NCBI GenBank assembly: GCA_001751005.1
Contig: MAXL01000375.1
Span: 1 to 8,956, forward strand
Reading direction: 5' to 3'
DNA from: Desulfobacterales bacterium S5133MH16
Lineage (GTDB): Bacteria > Desulfobacterota > Desulfobacteria > Desulfobacterales > UBA11574
Length of the DNA stretch: 8,956 nucleotides
The translations under genes and the position numbers were made by a program. Shown one piece after another: positions 1 through 7,268 of this stretch. The notes beneath the pieces were generated by a model that saw nothing but the letters and a program-made list of their open reading frames with translations, was not told where the DNA came from and made no database searches. The first letter of the stretch is position 1, and every line of letters starts with the position of its first letter.

Positions 1-100
1 AGGCGTGCAAATTTTGTAATCATGAGGCGTACTTTTCGTACGTTGAATGATTACGAAATGCAGCACAACGCAGAAGTTGGACTTTTTACGAGACCGTCTC
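1..100. repeat. Large imperfect palindromic intergenic repeat, cut by the left edge
   Basis: This stretch lies downstream of meaB and is organised as a long hairpin. The innermost arms are CGTAC (28-32) and GTACG (38-42) around TTTTC. Outside them GTAATCAT (16-23) is the exact reverse complement of ATGATTAC (47-54), and pairing continues weakly between 12-15 and 55-58. Further out the left arm GCGTG (4-8) roughly matches the reverse complement of the 66-71 region. The right side ends with GGACTTTTTACGAG (79-92), followed by GAGAC-C-GTCTC (90-100). The matching left end would lie upstream of base 1. The design resembles a MITE-like or dispersed palindromic repeat, and could also stop transcription after meaB. 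I cannot count copies from this window alone. Confidence 0.6.
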
Positions 101-127
101 TTTTGATTCTATATACAAGGGCTATTG

Positions 128-1102
128 TCAAGCAAAAAAAAGCAATCGGCTTGCCGCTATTGTGGATGCAGTGGTACCGTTTTCAACCTCTTTCAAGATC
201 TCCGGTAACATCTTTTTAACCTCGGGATTTTTATAGAACCTTTCTTTTAGACCCTCTTTTACAAGGGACCACATCCAGTCAACGGCCTGTCTTTTCCGGT
301 TGGCTTCGAGTTCTCCGGTAGCGGTTAATTTCTTCCGGTGGTCTAAAACAGTTCCCCAGATCACATCAATCCCCGTCATCTCCAGGGCACTGCAGCTCAA
401 TACCGGCGGTCTCCAGGTAAGCGACGACGGGGTTAAAAAGTGCAGGGCTGACTCATATTGCTTTCTCGCAAGATCTGCCTTTTCAATATTATCGCCGTCT
501 GCTTTGTTAACGGCAACGGCATCCGCCAGTTCCAGTATTCCCTTTTTTAATCCCTGAAGTTCATCCCCCGCACCCGCAATCATCAGCACCAGAAAAAAAT
601 CGACCATGGATGCCACGGTTGTTTCGGACTGGCCCACCCCAACGGTTTCAATAATCATAACATCAAAACCGGCGGCTTCGCAAACAATCATTGTCTCTCG
701 AGTCTTCCTTGCAACCCCGCCCAGGGTGCCGCCTGAAGGTGAAGGTCTGATAAAGGCTCTCTCTTCAACAGCCAGCTTTTCCATACGAGTCTTATCTGCC
801 AGTACGCTCCCGCCACTTCTTTTACTGCTGGGGTCAACGGCAAGTACGGCCACCCGATGTCCCTTTTCCACAAGCATTGTTCCGAGGCTCTCAATAAACG
901 TACTTTTACCCACACCCGGTACTCCTGTAATTCCAAGGCGTACAACCTTGCCGGTGTAAGGAAGCAGCAAATCGATAATCGTTCGAGCCAGTTCCTGATG
1001 AGAAGAAAGCGAGCTTTCGATCAATGTAATTGTCTTTGCGAGCACACGCCGGTTGCACTCCAGCACACCCTGAACATAATGTTGAGGATCATCGGATATC
1101 AT
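128..1102 (-). CDS. meaB: MeaB/ArgK-family G3E P-loop GTPase, methylmalonyl-CoA mutase chaperone
   Basis: A 324-residue protein, the usual length for the family (about 320-335). MeaB is a cytoplasmic GTPase that gates delivery of adenosylcobalamin to methylmalonyl-CoA mutase and protects that enzyme from inactivation. The sequence shows a Walker A motif GVPGVGKS at residues 60-67, the family-typical DPSSKRSGGSVLADKTRM segment at about 90-107, ETVGVGQSE at 152-160 and the guanine-specificity motif NKAD at 199-202. The C-terminal helical part completes the family fold. The ATG is preceded by a reasonable Shine-Dalgarno (AGGT) at suitable spacing, 22 bp after the PASTA gene, so it is probably the last gene of the operon. 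No mutase subunit is in the window, so its client must be encoded elsewhere. The old name ArgK (arginine transport kinase) is not supported. Confidence 0.95.
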   Translation of the reverse strand: MISDDPQHYVQGVLECNRRVLAKTITLIESSLSSHQELARTIIDLLLPYTGKVVRLGITGVPGVGKSTFIESLGTMLVEKGHRVAVLAVDPSSKRSGGSVLADKTRMEKLAVEERAFIRPSPSGGTLGGVARKTRETMIVCEAAGFDVMIIETVGVGQSETTVASMVDFFLVLMIAGAGDELQGLKKGILELADAVAVNKADGDNIEKADLARKQYESALHFLTPSSLTWRPPVLSCSALEMTGIDVIWGTVLDHRKKLTATGELEANRKRQAVDWMWSLVKEGLKERFYKNPEVKKMLPEILKEVENGTTASTIAASRLLFFA

Positions 1103-1124
1103 TGGTGTTACCTAACAAGGTATT

Positions 1125-2096
1125 CTATCCTGCGTCGTAAACTAAAGTTTTTATCAATTCGCCATCTTCATAAAGAAAAACAGTTGCATCATTTTTTCTG
1201 GGTATTAACAACCAGATTTCTTCTCCCGGCTTCATGAAACCGTCGAAAAGATCGGCAGAAAAACCAAAACTTTTTAATCGCACCCTGATGTGTCTTTTTA
1301 AAAAACCGTCTTTTAGCCGGTATCTGAAAAGGCCGGCCCCTTGGGATTCATTTGAATAGTTATGGCCTTTTTGTACGGACTTTCTGTTTATAACAAGATT
1401 AACAGTACTCCCCTGAGTTACGTGATAGCCGGAGAGCAATTCCTGGGCCACAACTGTATTTAAGGGCTTGCCTTTGTGAAAATGGGTTTTTATCTCTCCG
1501 AGAACCAGATCCATATTCTCAATCATAGTAATCGCACTATTGAGAGACAGCCCTATAAGATCAGGCATCTTATAAGCCCGGGGCCTGATCCCCATACTCA
1601 CAAGCAGATCCACCCCTTCGCCTCTTGTTATCATGGTTCCTTGAGAAGGAACCTGGGCGATAACCTCGTCTTTTTTTATATTATTGCTGTACGTACTCGA
1701 TATTTCTCCCCTGCGCAAGCTGTTTTCTTCCAGGATAATCCGAGCCTGTCGTACAGAAAGCCCTTTAAGGTTCGGCATCAAAATAGACTTTGCGCCTTTT
1801 GAAATTATTATTCTGACATCACGTCCCTTTTTTATTTCCGCTCCCGGTTCCGGTTCCTGGAAAATAACGTTGTTTTCAGGAACGTCGGCGCTATATTCCG
1901 ATCCTTTAACCTTTGTATTAAGCCCCAAATCGGTTAATAACTCAAGAACATAGACGACGTTTTTCCCGGAAAGATCAGGAACCACCACAGTATCTTCGCT
2001 CTTTATAATAAGCGTGAGGGTGAGATAAGCACTTGCACCAACGATCAGAACAAATAAAAAAAACAGGGAGCCAAGTTTTAATATTCGTGAGATCAC
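1125..2096 (-). CDS. Membrane-anchored protein with three PASTA domains
   Basis: A 323-residue protein with one N-terminal hydrophobic segment (about residues 8-31) after a short basic start. The rest probably lies in the periplasm. Three consecutive PASTA domains follow, at about 37-101, 105-169 and 176-238. Each begins with a hydrophobic-PDL/PNL-x-G motif (VVPDLSG, LMPNLKG, KMPDLIG) and ends in a short beta strand. PASTA domains in PknB-type kinases and penicillin-binding proteins bind muropeptides or beta-lactam-like ligands. Here neither a kinase nor a transpeptidase domain is present. The last 85 residues are basic and rich in beta-prone segments, and I do not recognise them. The start is GTG, and its first bases overlap the rsmB stop as GTGA, which suggests translational coupling. 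PASTA proteins next to rsmB are a recurring arrangement in deltaproteobacteria. Its function is unknown; an envelope or peptidoglycan-sensing role is inference. Confidence 0.85.
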   Translation of the reverse strand: MISRILKLGSLFFLFVLIVGASAYLTLTLIIKSEDTVVVPDLSGKNVVYVLELLTDLGLNTKVKGSEYSADVPENNVIFQEPEPGAEIKKGRDVRIIISKGAKSILMPNLKGLSVRQARIILEENSLRRGEISSTYSNNIKKDEVIAQVPSQGTMITRGEGVDLLVSMGIRPRAYKMPDLIGLSLNSAITMIENMDLVLGEIKTHFHKGKPLNTVVAQELLSGYHVTQGSTVNLVINRKSVQKGHNYSNESQGAGLFRYRLKDGFLKRHIRVRLKSFGFSADLFDGFMKPGEEIWLLIPRKNDATVFLYEDGELIKTLVYDAG

Positions 2097-3451
2097 TTTT
2101 TCCGTTTCATACAGATCGAAAAAAAACCGTCCATGTTGTTAAGATGAGGAAAGGTTTTTAAATATCCGTCACGAGTTACAAGGGAACAGGCATCAAAGGA
2201 TAATCCTGTCGATTTTTTTTCTATAGCAAACTTACCATGTTTATTCAAAAAACCTTTTATCACCGATTCATTTTCCTCGGGTTCCATGCTACAGACAGCA
2301 TAAACCAAAACACCGGACGGCTTAACAAAATGTGCAAGGTTGTCCAGAAACAGAGCCTGTCTTTTTTGGCAGTATGCCAAGTTTTGCTGTGACGCTCTCC
2401 ATTTTATATCCGGATTCCTTCTTAAAACACCCAGGCCCGAACAGGGTGCATCCAGAAGAATACGGTCAAACTTTCCAAAGTGTTCCCGATTTAAGGGGCT
2501 ACTTAGGTCGTGGATACGGGTTGTCACAATGGAAACGCCAAGTCGATGCATTTCGGATTCTAACCGCATAAGCTTGTTTTCATCTTTGTCCATTGCAACA
2601 AGTCTTCCGCTGTTTTTCATCATCTGGGCGATATGCCCGGTTTTTCCACCCAGACCTGCACATGCATCTAAAATAGTTTCACCGGACTGAGGGTTTAAAT
2701 GAAGGGTAACCAGCTGGGCCGCCTCATCCTGGACCTGAAATAGACCATTTTCAAATGCTTCTATGTTTGGGATAGATCTTTTTGGGTTGAAAAAAAACCC
2801 CCCGTCCGGCGCATAATTTGTGATCTTAATCTTTTCGGCATATCTCTCAAGAGCTTTCACCAGTTTTTTCCGGTTTGTCTTAAGGGTATTGCAGCGCACG
2901 GTTATGGGAGGAATGGTGTTAATTGCATCACAGAGCAGCCCGGTCTCTTTCAATCCGAACCGATCCAGCCATCTCTTAATAAGCCATTCCGGGAAAGACT
3001 TTTTTGTTGCCAATGCTTTTACCGGATCTTTGTCAACATCAGGAAAAGTCACATGTCCATATTCTCTGACGGCATTTCTCAGGAGACCGTTTACATATCC
3101 CACAACCCAGGGCGCAGCAGCAGCCTTTGTCATTTCAACCGATGTATTTACCGCGGCGGATACGGGTATTCTGTCTAAATATATTATCTGAAAAAGCCCG
3201 AGTCGCAGAATATTCAAAACGTTAGGATTGATTTTATTCAGGCGGGTTTTAGAAAAATAGTCTATGATATAGTCGAGCCGGCCTCGCCACCTCAGAACGC
3301 CATATACCAGAGCTTGAAGTAAGGCCCGATCCTTTTTTGAAAAAAGAGTCTTTTCCCGGAGAACATCTTCCAAAAGGTTATCCAGAGTGTTGCGCTCTTT
3401 ATTTAGGGTGTTCAATATATACAGAGCCGTTTTACGGACTTCATCTGCCAT
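2093..3451 (-). CDS. rsmB: 16S rRNA (cytosine-C5)-methyltransferase RsmB (Sun/Fmu)
   Basis: A 452-residue protein, slightly longer than E. coli RsmB (429). RsmB uses S-adenosylmethionine to methylate C5 of cytosine 967 (E. coli numbering) in 16S rRNA. Residues 1 to about 130 form the NusB-like RNA-binding domain. The Rossmann methyltransferase domain follows, with the SAM loop DACAGLGGKT at 262-271 (commonly DxCAAPGGKT; here Leu replaces Pro) and the acidic MDKD at 287-290. The two conserved cysteines are C337 in DAPCSGLGVLRR and C387 in YAVCSMEPEEN. The second corresponds to the catalytic nucleophile and the first helps release the product. The ATG at the right end gives a natural N-terminus, but no strong Shine-Dalgarno precedes it. 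It sits 182 bp behind fmt, and its stop overlaps the PASTA gene start by 4 bp. Confidence 0.95.
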   Translation of the reverse strand: MADEVRKTALYILNTLNKERNTLDNLLEDVLREKTLFSKKDRALLQALVYGVLRWRGRLDYIIDYFSKTRLNKINPNVLNILRLGLFQIIYLDRIPVSAAVNTSVEMTKAAAAPWVVGYVNGLLRNAVREYGHVTFPDVDKDPVKALATKKSFPEWLIKRWLDRFGLKETGLLCDAINTIPPITVRCNTLKTNRKKLVKALERYAEKIKITNYAPDGGFFFNPKRSIPNIEAFENGLFQVQDEAAQLVTLHLNPQSGETILDACAGLGGKTGHIAQMMKNSGRLVAMDKDENKLMRLESEMHRLGVSIVTTRIHDLSSPLNREHFGKFDRILLDAPCSGLGVLRRNPDIKWRASQQNLAYCQKRQALFLDNLAHFVKPSGVLVYAVCSMEPEENESVIKGFLNKHGKFAIEKKSTGLSFDACSLVTRDGYLKTFPHLNNMDGFFSICMKRKK

Positions 3452-3461
3452 AAGTGTAATT

Positions 3462-3481
3462 CTTTAGTTCCTTAGTTGTAA
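3462..3481 (-). repeat. Short ACTAAAG-type repeat upstream of rsmB
   Basis: Read on the minus strand, two 8-bp near-copies (AACTAAGG and AACTAAAG) lie in tandem about 10-30 bases before the rsmB start. The outer one, with its TTAC flank, matches 11 of 12 bases of the sequence at 5101-5112 just upstream of def. This may be a small dispersed repeat or a chance AT-rich similarity. The embedded AAGGA is too far from the ATG to act as its ribosome binding site. Confidence 0.4.
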
Positions 3482-3517
3482 ATTTTGTGCATTTTGTGGC
3501 AAAAAAAGTTTGATCAT

Positions 3518-3586
3518 ACCACGAAGTACACGAAGAGCACGAAGGTTATATATTTTATTCTTCTTTTCCTTCGTGATCTTCGTGGT
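3518..3586. repeat. CACGAAG-repeat hairpin between fmt and rsmB
   Basis: The left arm holds three CACGAAG units at a 9-base period (3520-3526, 3529-3535, 3538-3544). The right arm (3568-3586) is an inverted version with two units, CCTTCGTGATCTTCGTGGT. ACCACGAAG at 3518-3526 pairs exactly with CTTCGTGGT at 3578-3586, and CACGAAGG at 3538-3545 pairs with CCTTCGTG at 3568-3575, leaving an AT-rich loop of about 22 bases. Elements built from CACGAAG units are familiar intergenic repeats in several bacterial phyla, including deltaproteobacteria; that is from memory. In RNA from the minus strand it would form a long stem inside the operon, where it could stabilise the upstream message or weaken read-through into rsmB. 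Such a role is inference. Confidence 0.75.
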
Positions 3587-3633
3587 AAAAATAAAACCGA
3601 TCTTTTTTGGTTCCAGCTTGTCCGGGTTAGGTA

Positions 3634-4575
3634 TCAGCTTAAAATTGTTCCGGGAGGAATCTTATATCCTTGCAGGAACTCCTTGATCAAAAGACGTTTT
3701 CCCGACTCACCCTGAATTTCGATCACAGACAGGACTCCCTTTCCGGTTGCAACGCACAATTCGTCAGGAAATCTTCTGATCACGGTTCCCGGGGTCTCGA
3801 CAGTATCAACGATAATCGACATGGCCTTAAAGATCTTAAGACGTTTGTTGCCATGGAATGTAAATGCTCCGGGCCACGGCGTCATTCCGCGAACGAATGC
3901 CTCTAAAGTTTGGGCCGGCATTTCCCAATTCATACGACCGTCATTTTTTTTGAGAAGTGGTGCATAGGTAGCTTGGGTATGGTCCTGTGGGATAGGATTT
4001 ATATCACCGGTTTCAATAGATTTTATGGTCTGTATCAAAAGATCTGCCGAAAGATCAGCCAGGCGGTCATGAAGGGTGCCTGAAGTGTCGTCAGATAAAA
4101 TTTTAATTTTTGAAGACAGGAGAATGTCACCGGTATCCAGGCCTTCATCCATTAACATAGTCGTGACGCCCGTCTCTGTTTCTTCATTTATAATCGCCCT
4201 CTGGATAGGCGCCGGTCCGCGATATTTAGGCAAGAGCGAGGCATGAACATTTATGGTAGCTATTTTGGGTATTGCAAGGATGTTTTTTGGAATAATGTGC
4301 CCAAATGCAACAACGACAATGATGTCAGGTTTGTGTTTTGCCATCCGTTTTTCGAACTCGACTGTTCGGATAGCTGACGGTTGATTGACTTCATATCCCA
4401 GACTTATAGCAACTTCCTTTACAGGGGGAGGGACGACTTTACGACCCCGCCCTTTTGGCCGGTCAGGCTGCGTTACCACCAACGCCACGTTTTGGTTGCT
4501 TTTATATAGAGCTTTTAATGCGGGCACTGCAAATTCCGGGGTGCCCATGAAGATTATTTTAGCCTTTTTCTTCAT
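3634..4575 (-). CDS. fmt: Methionyl-tRNA formyltransferase
   Basis: A 313-residue cytoplasmic enzyme of normal family length (about 310-320). It transfers a formyl group from 10-formyltetrahydrofolate to the amino group of Met-tRNA(fMet), making the bacterial initiator. The N-terminal formyltransferase fold begins with [14 protein letters not shown] (residues 7-20). The [10 protein letters not shown] loop at 38-46 is the insertion that contacts the tRNA acceptor stem. The catalytic triad residues are N109 and H111 in [16 protein letters not shown] and D147 in EGLDTGDIL. The C-terminal OB-like domain spans about 205-313, with [12 protein letters not shown] at 227-238. Its ATG overlaps the def stop codon as ATGA, so the two are translationally coupled. 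Def later removes the group that Fmt adds. Confidence 0.97.
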   Translation of the reverse strand: MKKKAKIIFMGTPEFAVPALKALYKSNQNVALVVTQPDRPKGRGRKVVPPPVKEVAISLGYEVNQPSAIRTVEFEKRMAKHKPDIIVVVAFGHIIPKNILAIPKIATINVHASLLPKYRGPAPIQRAIINEETETGVTTMLMDEGLDTGDILLSSKIKILSDDTSGTLHDRLADLSADLLIQTIKSIETGDINPIPQDHTQATYAPLLKKNDGRMNWEMPAQTLEAFVRGMTPWPGAFTFHGNKRLKIFKAMSIIVDTVETPGTVIRRFPDELCVATGKGVLSVIEIQGESGKRLLIKEFLQGYKIPPGTILS

Positions 4576-5081
4576 TTGTTTTTCAAATTCTTTTTTACAC
4601 GTCTTTTATACATCTCTCTTTTTAGGGAACTTATTCGATCTATAAACAAGATACCATTTAAATGGTCAATCTCATGCTGCAGCACCACAGCTAATAATCC
4701 TTCCGCTTCTATACGCAGAGGTTTTTCTTTACTGTCAAAACCTTCAACAAGAACAGAAGCCGCTCGTTTAACATTTGCCCTAAAATCAGGGACGCTCAGG
4801 CACCCCTCGTCTTCAGAAATTGTGGTCCCTTCACTTTCTACGATCCTGGGATTAATCAGGACCTGTAAAGATCGTTTTTCGTCTCTCGGCGAAACATCAT
4901 AAATCAGAAGACTTTTATTAATTCCTACCTGTATTGCAGCAAGGCCAATGCCGGGCGCCTGGTACATAATGGACGCCATGTCATTAATTAAATTCTGAAT
5001 CTTTTCGTCGATATTTTCAACCGGTTTCGTAGGCTCACTCAAAAATTTGTCCGGATATGTCAATATTCTCAGTGTTTCCAT
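4572..5081 (-). CDS. def: Peptide deformylase
   Basis: A 169-residue metalloenzyme of standard size. It removes the N-formyl group from nascent proteins as they leave the ribosome. All three signature motifs are present: motif 1 [10 protein letters not shown] (44-53), motif 2 EGCLSVP (92-98) and motif 3 QHEIDHLNG (135-143). The metal ligands are C94, H136 and H140, with E137 as the catalytic acid/base. Motif 1 has Ile where many enzymes have Pro (GLAAPQ), which is a tolerated variant. The basic C-terminal tail (about 154-169, rich in Lys and Arg) is in the position where E. coli deformylase has its ribosome-binding helix. The start is supported by an AAAGG Shine-Dalgarno 7 bases upstream, in the 35-bp gap behind the flippase-like gene. 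Confidence 0.97.
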   Translation of the reverse strand: METLRILTYPDKFLSEPTKPVENIDEKIQNLINDMASIMYQAPGIGLAAIQVGINKSLLIYDVSPRDEKRSLQVLINPRIVESEGTTISEDEGCLSVPDFRANVKRAASVLVEGFDSKEKPLRIEAEGLLAVVLQHEIDHLNGILFIDRISSLKREMYKRRVKKNLKNK

Positions 5082-5088
5082 ATCATGA

Positions 5089-5093
5089 CCTTT
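5089..5093 (-). promoter_or_regulatory. Ribosome binding site of def
   Basis: On the minus strand AAAGG lies 7 bases before the def ATG and follows an A-rich run. It is the clearest Shine-Dalgarno of the minus-strand cluster. It selects the in-frame ATG ending at 5081 over the out-of-frame ATG at 5084-5086. Confidence 0.6.
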
Positions 5094-5116
5094 TTTATTT
5101 CTTTAGTTGTAACTTA

Positions 5117-6223
5117 TCAGCTTGGTTTCGGCTCGCCCGGATTATTTACGGCCTTTTCCCTTTTTTCATAGGAGACCTGCAATATATTTACACTTGTGAC
5201 CATAACTGAAACAAGGCCGACAATCATAACGGGAAAGATCTGGATTGCATGATTTGCCAGCGTATAGCCGGCAGCATCTTTTGAAGAAACCCCGAAAAGG
5301 GCCAGGGCAAAGACACCGCCTGCCTCCCAAATTCCCCAATAGCCGGGTACAGAGGGAAGCGCTATAAAAAAACAGATTATGATCATGTGCGCGGAGATTT
5401 CAGTAAACGACAGTTCTATGCCCGGGCACCCTTGAGCCATTATATAATATGAAAAAGCTGCAAGAGCCCAAATAAAGACAGACAGCCCAAAACAAATAAA
5501 TATCTTAGACGGATACTTAACCAGGGCAAAACCGGATGTAAAATTTTCGAGAACTCTCACAATAGGCTCGCAAACTTTTTTTTGTATTTTTTTTTTAAAT
5601 TCGGACCCGGAAAAGAAAAACAGATGCGGAATCAACATGATTGAGCGGTTTATTGCCATTCTTGTTTTGCCGAAACTGACCATGATAATCCCAACGATGA
5701 GAAGTATAAGCAGCTTGAAGGCCCCTCCACCTGCTGTAACAAGAGTTTCTCTGTTGAGATGATACTTGCCAAAAACAATATCAAGGTTTGGATCTATAGG
5801 TACCGTTGCAAGCAGTATCGAAAAAAGTATCAGCAGGATGCTGACATCAAATACCCGTTCGGCAGCAACCGTTGCAAGTCCCGTTGAAAAGGGTATATTT
5901 TCCTTCTTCTGGAGAACAGCCGGTCTTGCAACTTCTCCGACCCTGCCCGGAAGGATACAGTTTATCATAAAACCGATCATCAAAGGATGAAATGCCTGCC
6001 AGAAACTTACTTTGCCTGCCGTTTCCAGTATAATCTGCCATCGAAATACTCTTAAAACAAAACTTGTTAAAAGAACCAAAACAGCCGGAAATATCCAAAA
6101 ATAATTAATTGAAATAAGATAAACCAAAAGATCGGCCACCGGCACGTTTCTGAATGTCAGATAAAGTGCCAGAGCGGATATTGTCATCCCTATAATCAGA
6201 GAAATGGTTATGTTTTTTTTCAT
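5117..6223 (-). CDS. Flippase-like integral membrane protein (LPG synthase TM-region family, UPF0104)
   Basis: A 368-residue polytopic inner-membrane protein. Hydrophobic segments lie at about 5-24, 39-60, 80-91, 125-142, 167-184, 240-262, 278-292, 299-312 and 328-348. The family signature is clear: ILPGRVGEVARP (90-101) followed by ATVAAERVFDV (117-127), and later ALPSVPGYWGIWEAGG (288-303). These match the membrane region shared with lysyl-phosphatidylglycerol synthase MprF (PF03706). The soluble aminoacyltransferase domain of MprF is absent, so it does not by itself make lysyl-PG. Stand-alone members are thought to move or help make lipids or lipid-linked sugars, and no substrate can be read from this sequence. 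It lies 45 bp after ribF and 35 bp before def, with no strong Shine-Dalgarno. The C-terminus (352-368) is hydrophilic and probably cytoplasmic. Confidence 0.88.
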   Translation of the reverse strand: MKKNITISLIIGMTISALALYLTFRNVPVADLLVYLISINYFWIFPAVLVLLTSFVLRVFRWQIILETAGKVSFWQAFHPLMIGFMINCILPGRVGEVARPAVLQKKENIPFSTGLATVAAERVFDVSILLILFSILLATVPIDPNLDIVFGKYHLNRETLVTAGGGAFKLLILLIVGIIMVSFGKTRMAINRSIMLIPHLFFFSGSEFKKKIQKKVCEPIVRVLENFTSGFALVKYPSKIFICFGLSVFIWALAAFSYYIMAQGCPGIELSFTEISAHMIIICFFIALPSVPGYWGIWEAGGVFALALFGVSSKDAAGYTLANHAIQIFPVMIVGLVSVMVTSVNILQVSYEKREKAVNNPGEPKPS

Positions 6224-6268
6224 AAGAGATATAAAAGACCTGGTCGAAATAAGAAAGCTTGAGGATTA

Positions 6269-7201
6269 TCAAGACAGGATTTTGCGTGCCTTTACAATAT
6301 CTTTTTTAATCTGTTCAGACAGTTCGGAAATATTTGAAAATTTTTTTTCATCTCTGATGCGTTGTATGAAGTTAACACGGATTTTCCGGTCGTATATATT
6401 TTCATTAAAGTCCAGGATATGAACTTCCACGGAAAATACCTGGTCGCCGAAAGTGGGGCTGTAGCCGATATTGGCAACCCCCTTGTGTGTTTTACTTCCT
6501 AATTCCCCGCTGACGGCATAAACCCCGGTTTTTGGGCATAGTTCATCATGAAGGATAATATTTGCAGTGGGGAACCCTAAAAGCCTCCCCCCCCTGTTCC
6601 GTCCGGTTGTGACAACACCTCTGATCTGGTAGTGACGCCCCAACAGTTTTTGGGCTTCAGCCACCCTGCCCGCCATTACAAGTTTGCGCGTCCGGGTGCT
6701 GCTGATTCTATCAGAGCTTTTATTTAACGTCAGTATCCAATCGGCCACGATTACTTCAAATCCATGATTTTTAGCATAGGTTTGTAACAGCTTGATATCC
6801 CCTTTACGATTTTTACCAAAAGTATAATCTTCTCCTACGACAATGGCTTTCATACCGATACGTGACAACAGTATGTCCTCAACAAACTCTTTTGCCGATA
6901 TGGCCGCAAATTCCAAAGTAAAGGGAATACAAATAAGAACATCTATTCCTGAGCTTTCAATAAGCTCGACTTTCTGTTCATACAGAGTTATCAATGGCGG
7001 GTGGCCGTTTTGTTTTAATACCCGTACAGGGTGGGGTTCAAAAGTCATGACTATTGATGTACCGTCAATGGCGTCGGCTTTTTCTATCACCTCATGAAAA
7101 AGAGCTTGATGTCCAATGTGAACACCATCGAAATTGCCAATGGTAATCACGGCGTTATTATATGGTTTTTTAATCTTATCGATATGTTCAACGAGATTCA
7201 T
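6269..7201 (-). CDS. ribF: Bifunctional riboflavin kinase / FAD synthetase
   Basis: A 310-residue cytoplasmic enzyme of standard length. It phosphorylates riboflavin to FMN and adenylylates FMN to FAD. The N-terminal nucleotidyltransferase domain carries IGNFDGVHIGHQ (21-32, the HxGH-type ATP site), TFEPHP (53-58), GEDYTFGKNRKGD (123-135) and ISSTRTRK (167-174). The C-terminal riboflavin kinase domain (about 185-310) has GFPTANI (209-215) for nucleotide and Mg binding, GVYAV (226-230), ANIGYSPTFG (243-252) and VEVHILDF (258-265), where E259 is the expected catalytic base. It is the first gene of the minus-strand cluster. A sigma70-like promoter and a small leader hairpin lie upstream. No FMN riboswitch could fit in the short leader. 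No good Shine-Dalgarno is visible; the ATG is chosen because the family N-terminus fits. Confidence 0.97.
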   Translation of the reverse strand: MNLVEHIDKIKKPYNNAVITIGNFDGVHIGHQALFHEVIEKADAIDGTSIVMTFEPHPVRVLKQNGHPPLITLYEQKVELIESSGIDVLICIPFTLEFAAISAKEFVEDILLSRIGMKAIVVGEDYTFGKNRKGDIKLLQTYAKNHGFEVIVADWILTLNKSSDRISSTRTRKLVMAGRVAEAQKLLGRHYQIRGVVTTGRNRGGRLLGFPTANIILHDELCPKTGVYAVSGELGSKTHKGVANIGYSPTFGDQVFSVEVHILDFNENIYDRKIRVNFIQRIRDEKKFSNISELSEQIKKDIVKARKILS

Positions 7202-7227
7202 TCTTACGTTTCCCAGCCAATTTTGAT

Positions 7228-7257
7228 GGTTGAATTCGAATTTTTACAAATTCAACC
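7228..7257. promoter_or_regulatory. Inverted repeat in the ribF leader
   Basis: GGTTGAATT (7228-7236) and AATTCAACC (7249-7257) are exact 9-bp reverse complements around a 12-base AT-rich loop. If the minus-strand promoter at 7291-7319 is used, this falls within the 5' leader of ribF mRNA, 27 bases from the start codon. It could be an mRNA hairpin or an operator for a dimeric regulator. There is no U-tract long enough to make it a confident terminator. Confidence 0.5.
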
Positions 7258-7268
7258 GGTTAATGGTC

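Noticed and set aside
22..219. A 65-codon plus-strand open frame at the left edge
   Set aside because: It is a translation of the palindromic repeat running into the antisense of the meaB 3' end; there is no ribosome binding site and no domain.
857..1237. A 126-codon plus-strand open frame across the meaB/PASTA junction
   Set aside because: It is antisense to meaB and the PASTA gene, both clearly supported by family motifs, and its translation shows no domain.
3587..3633. Possible terminator after fmt (AACC…GGTT followed by TTATTTTT on the minus strand)
   Set aside because: The stem is only 4-6 bp with wobble pairs and a 10-base A-rich loop, too weak to call a terminator.
3485..3715. A 76-codon plus-strand open frame with a Thr-Lys-rich repeat peptide
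   Set aside because: The repeated residues are just the CACGAAG units read in frame, and the rest overlaps the 3' end of fmt in antisense.
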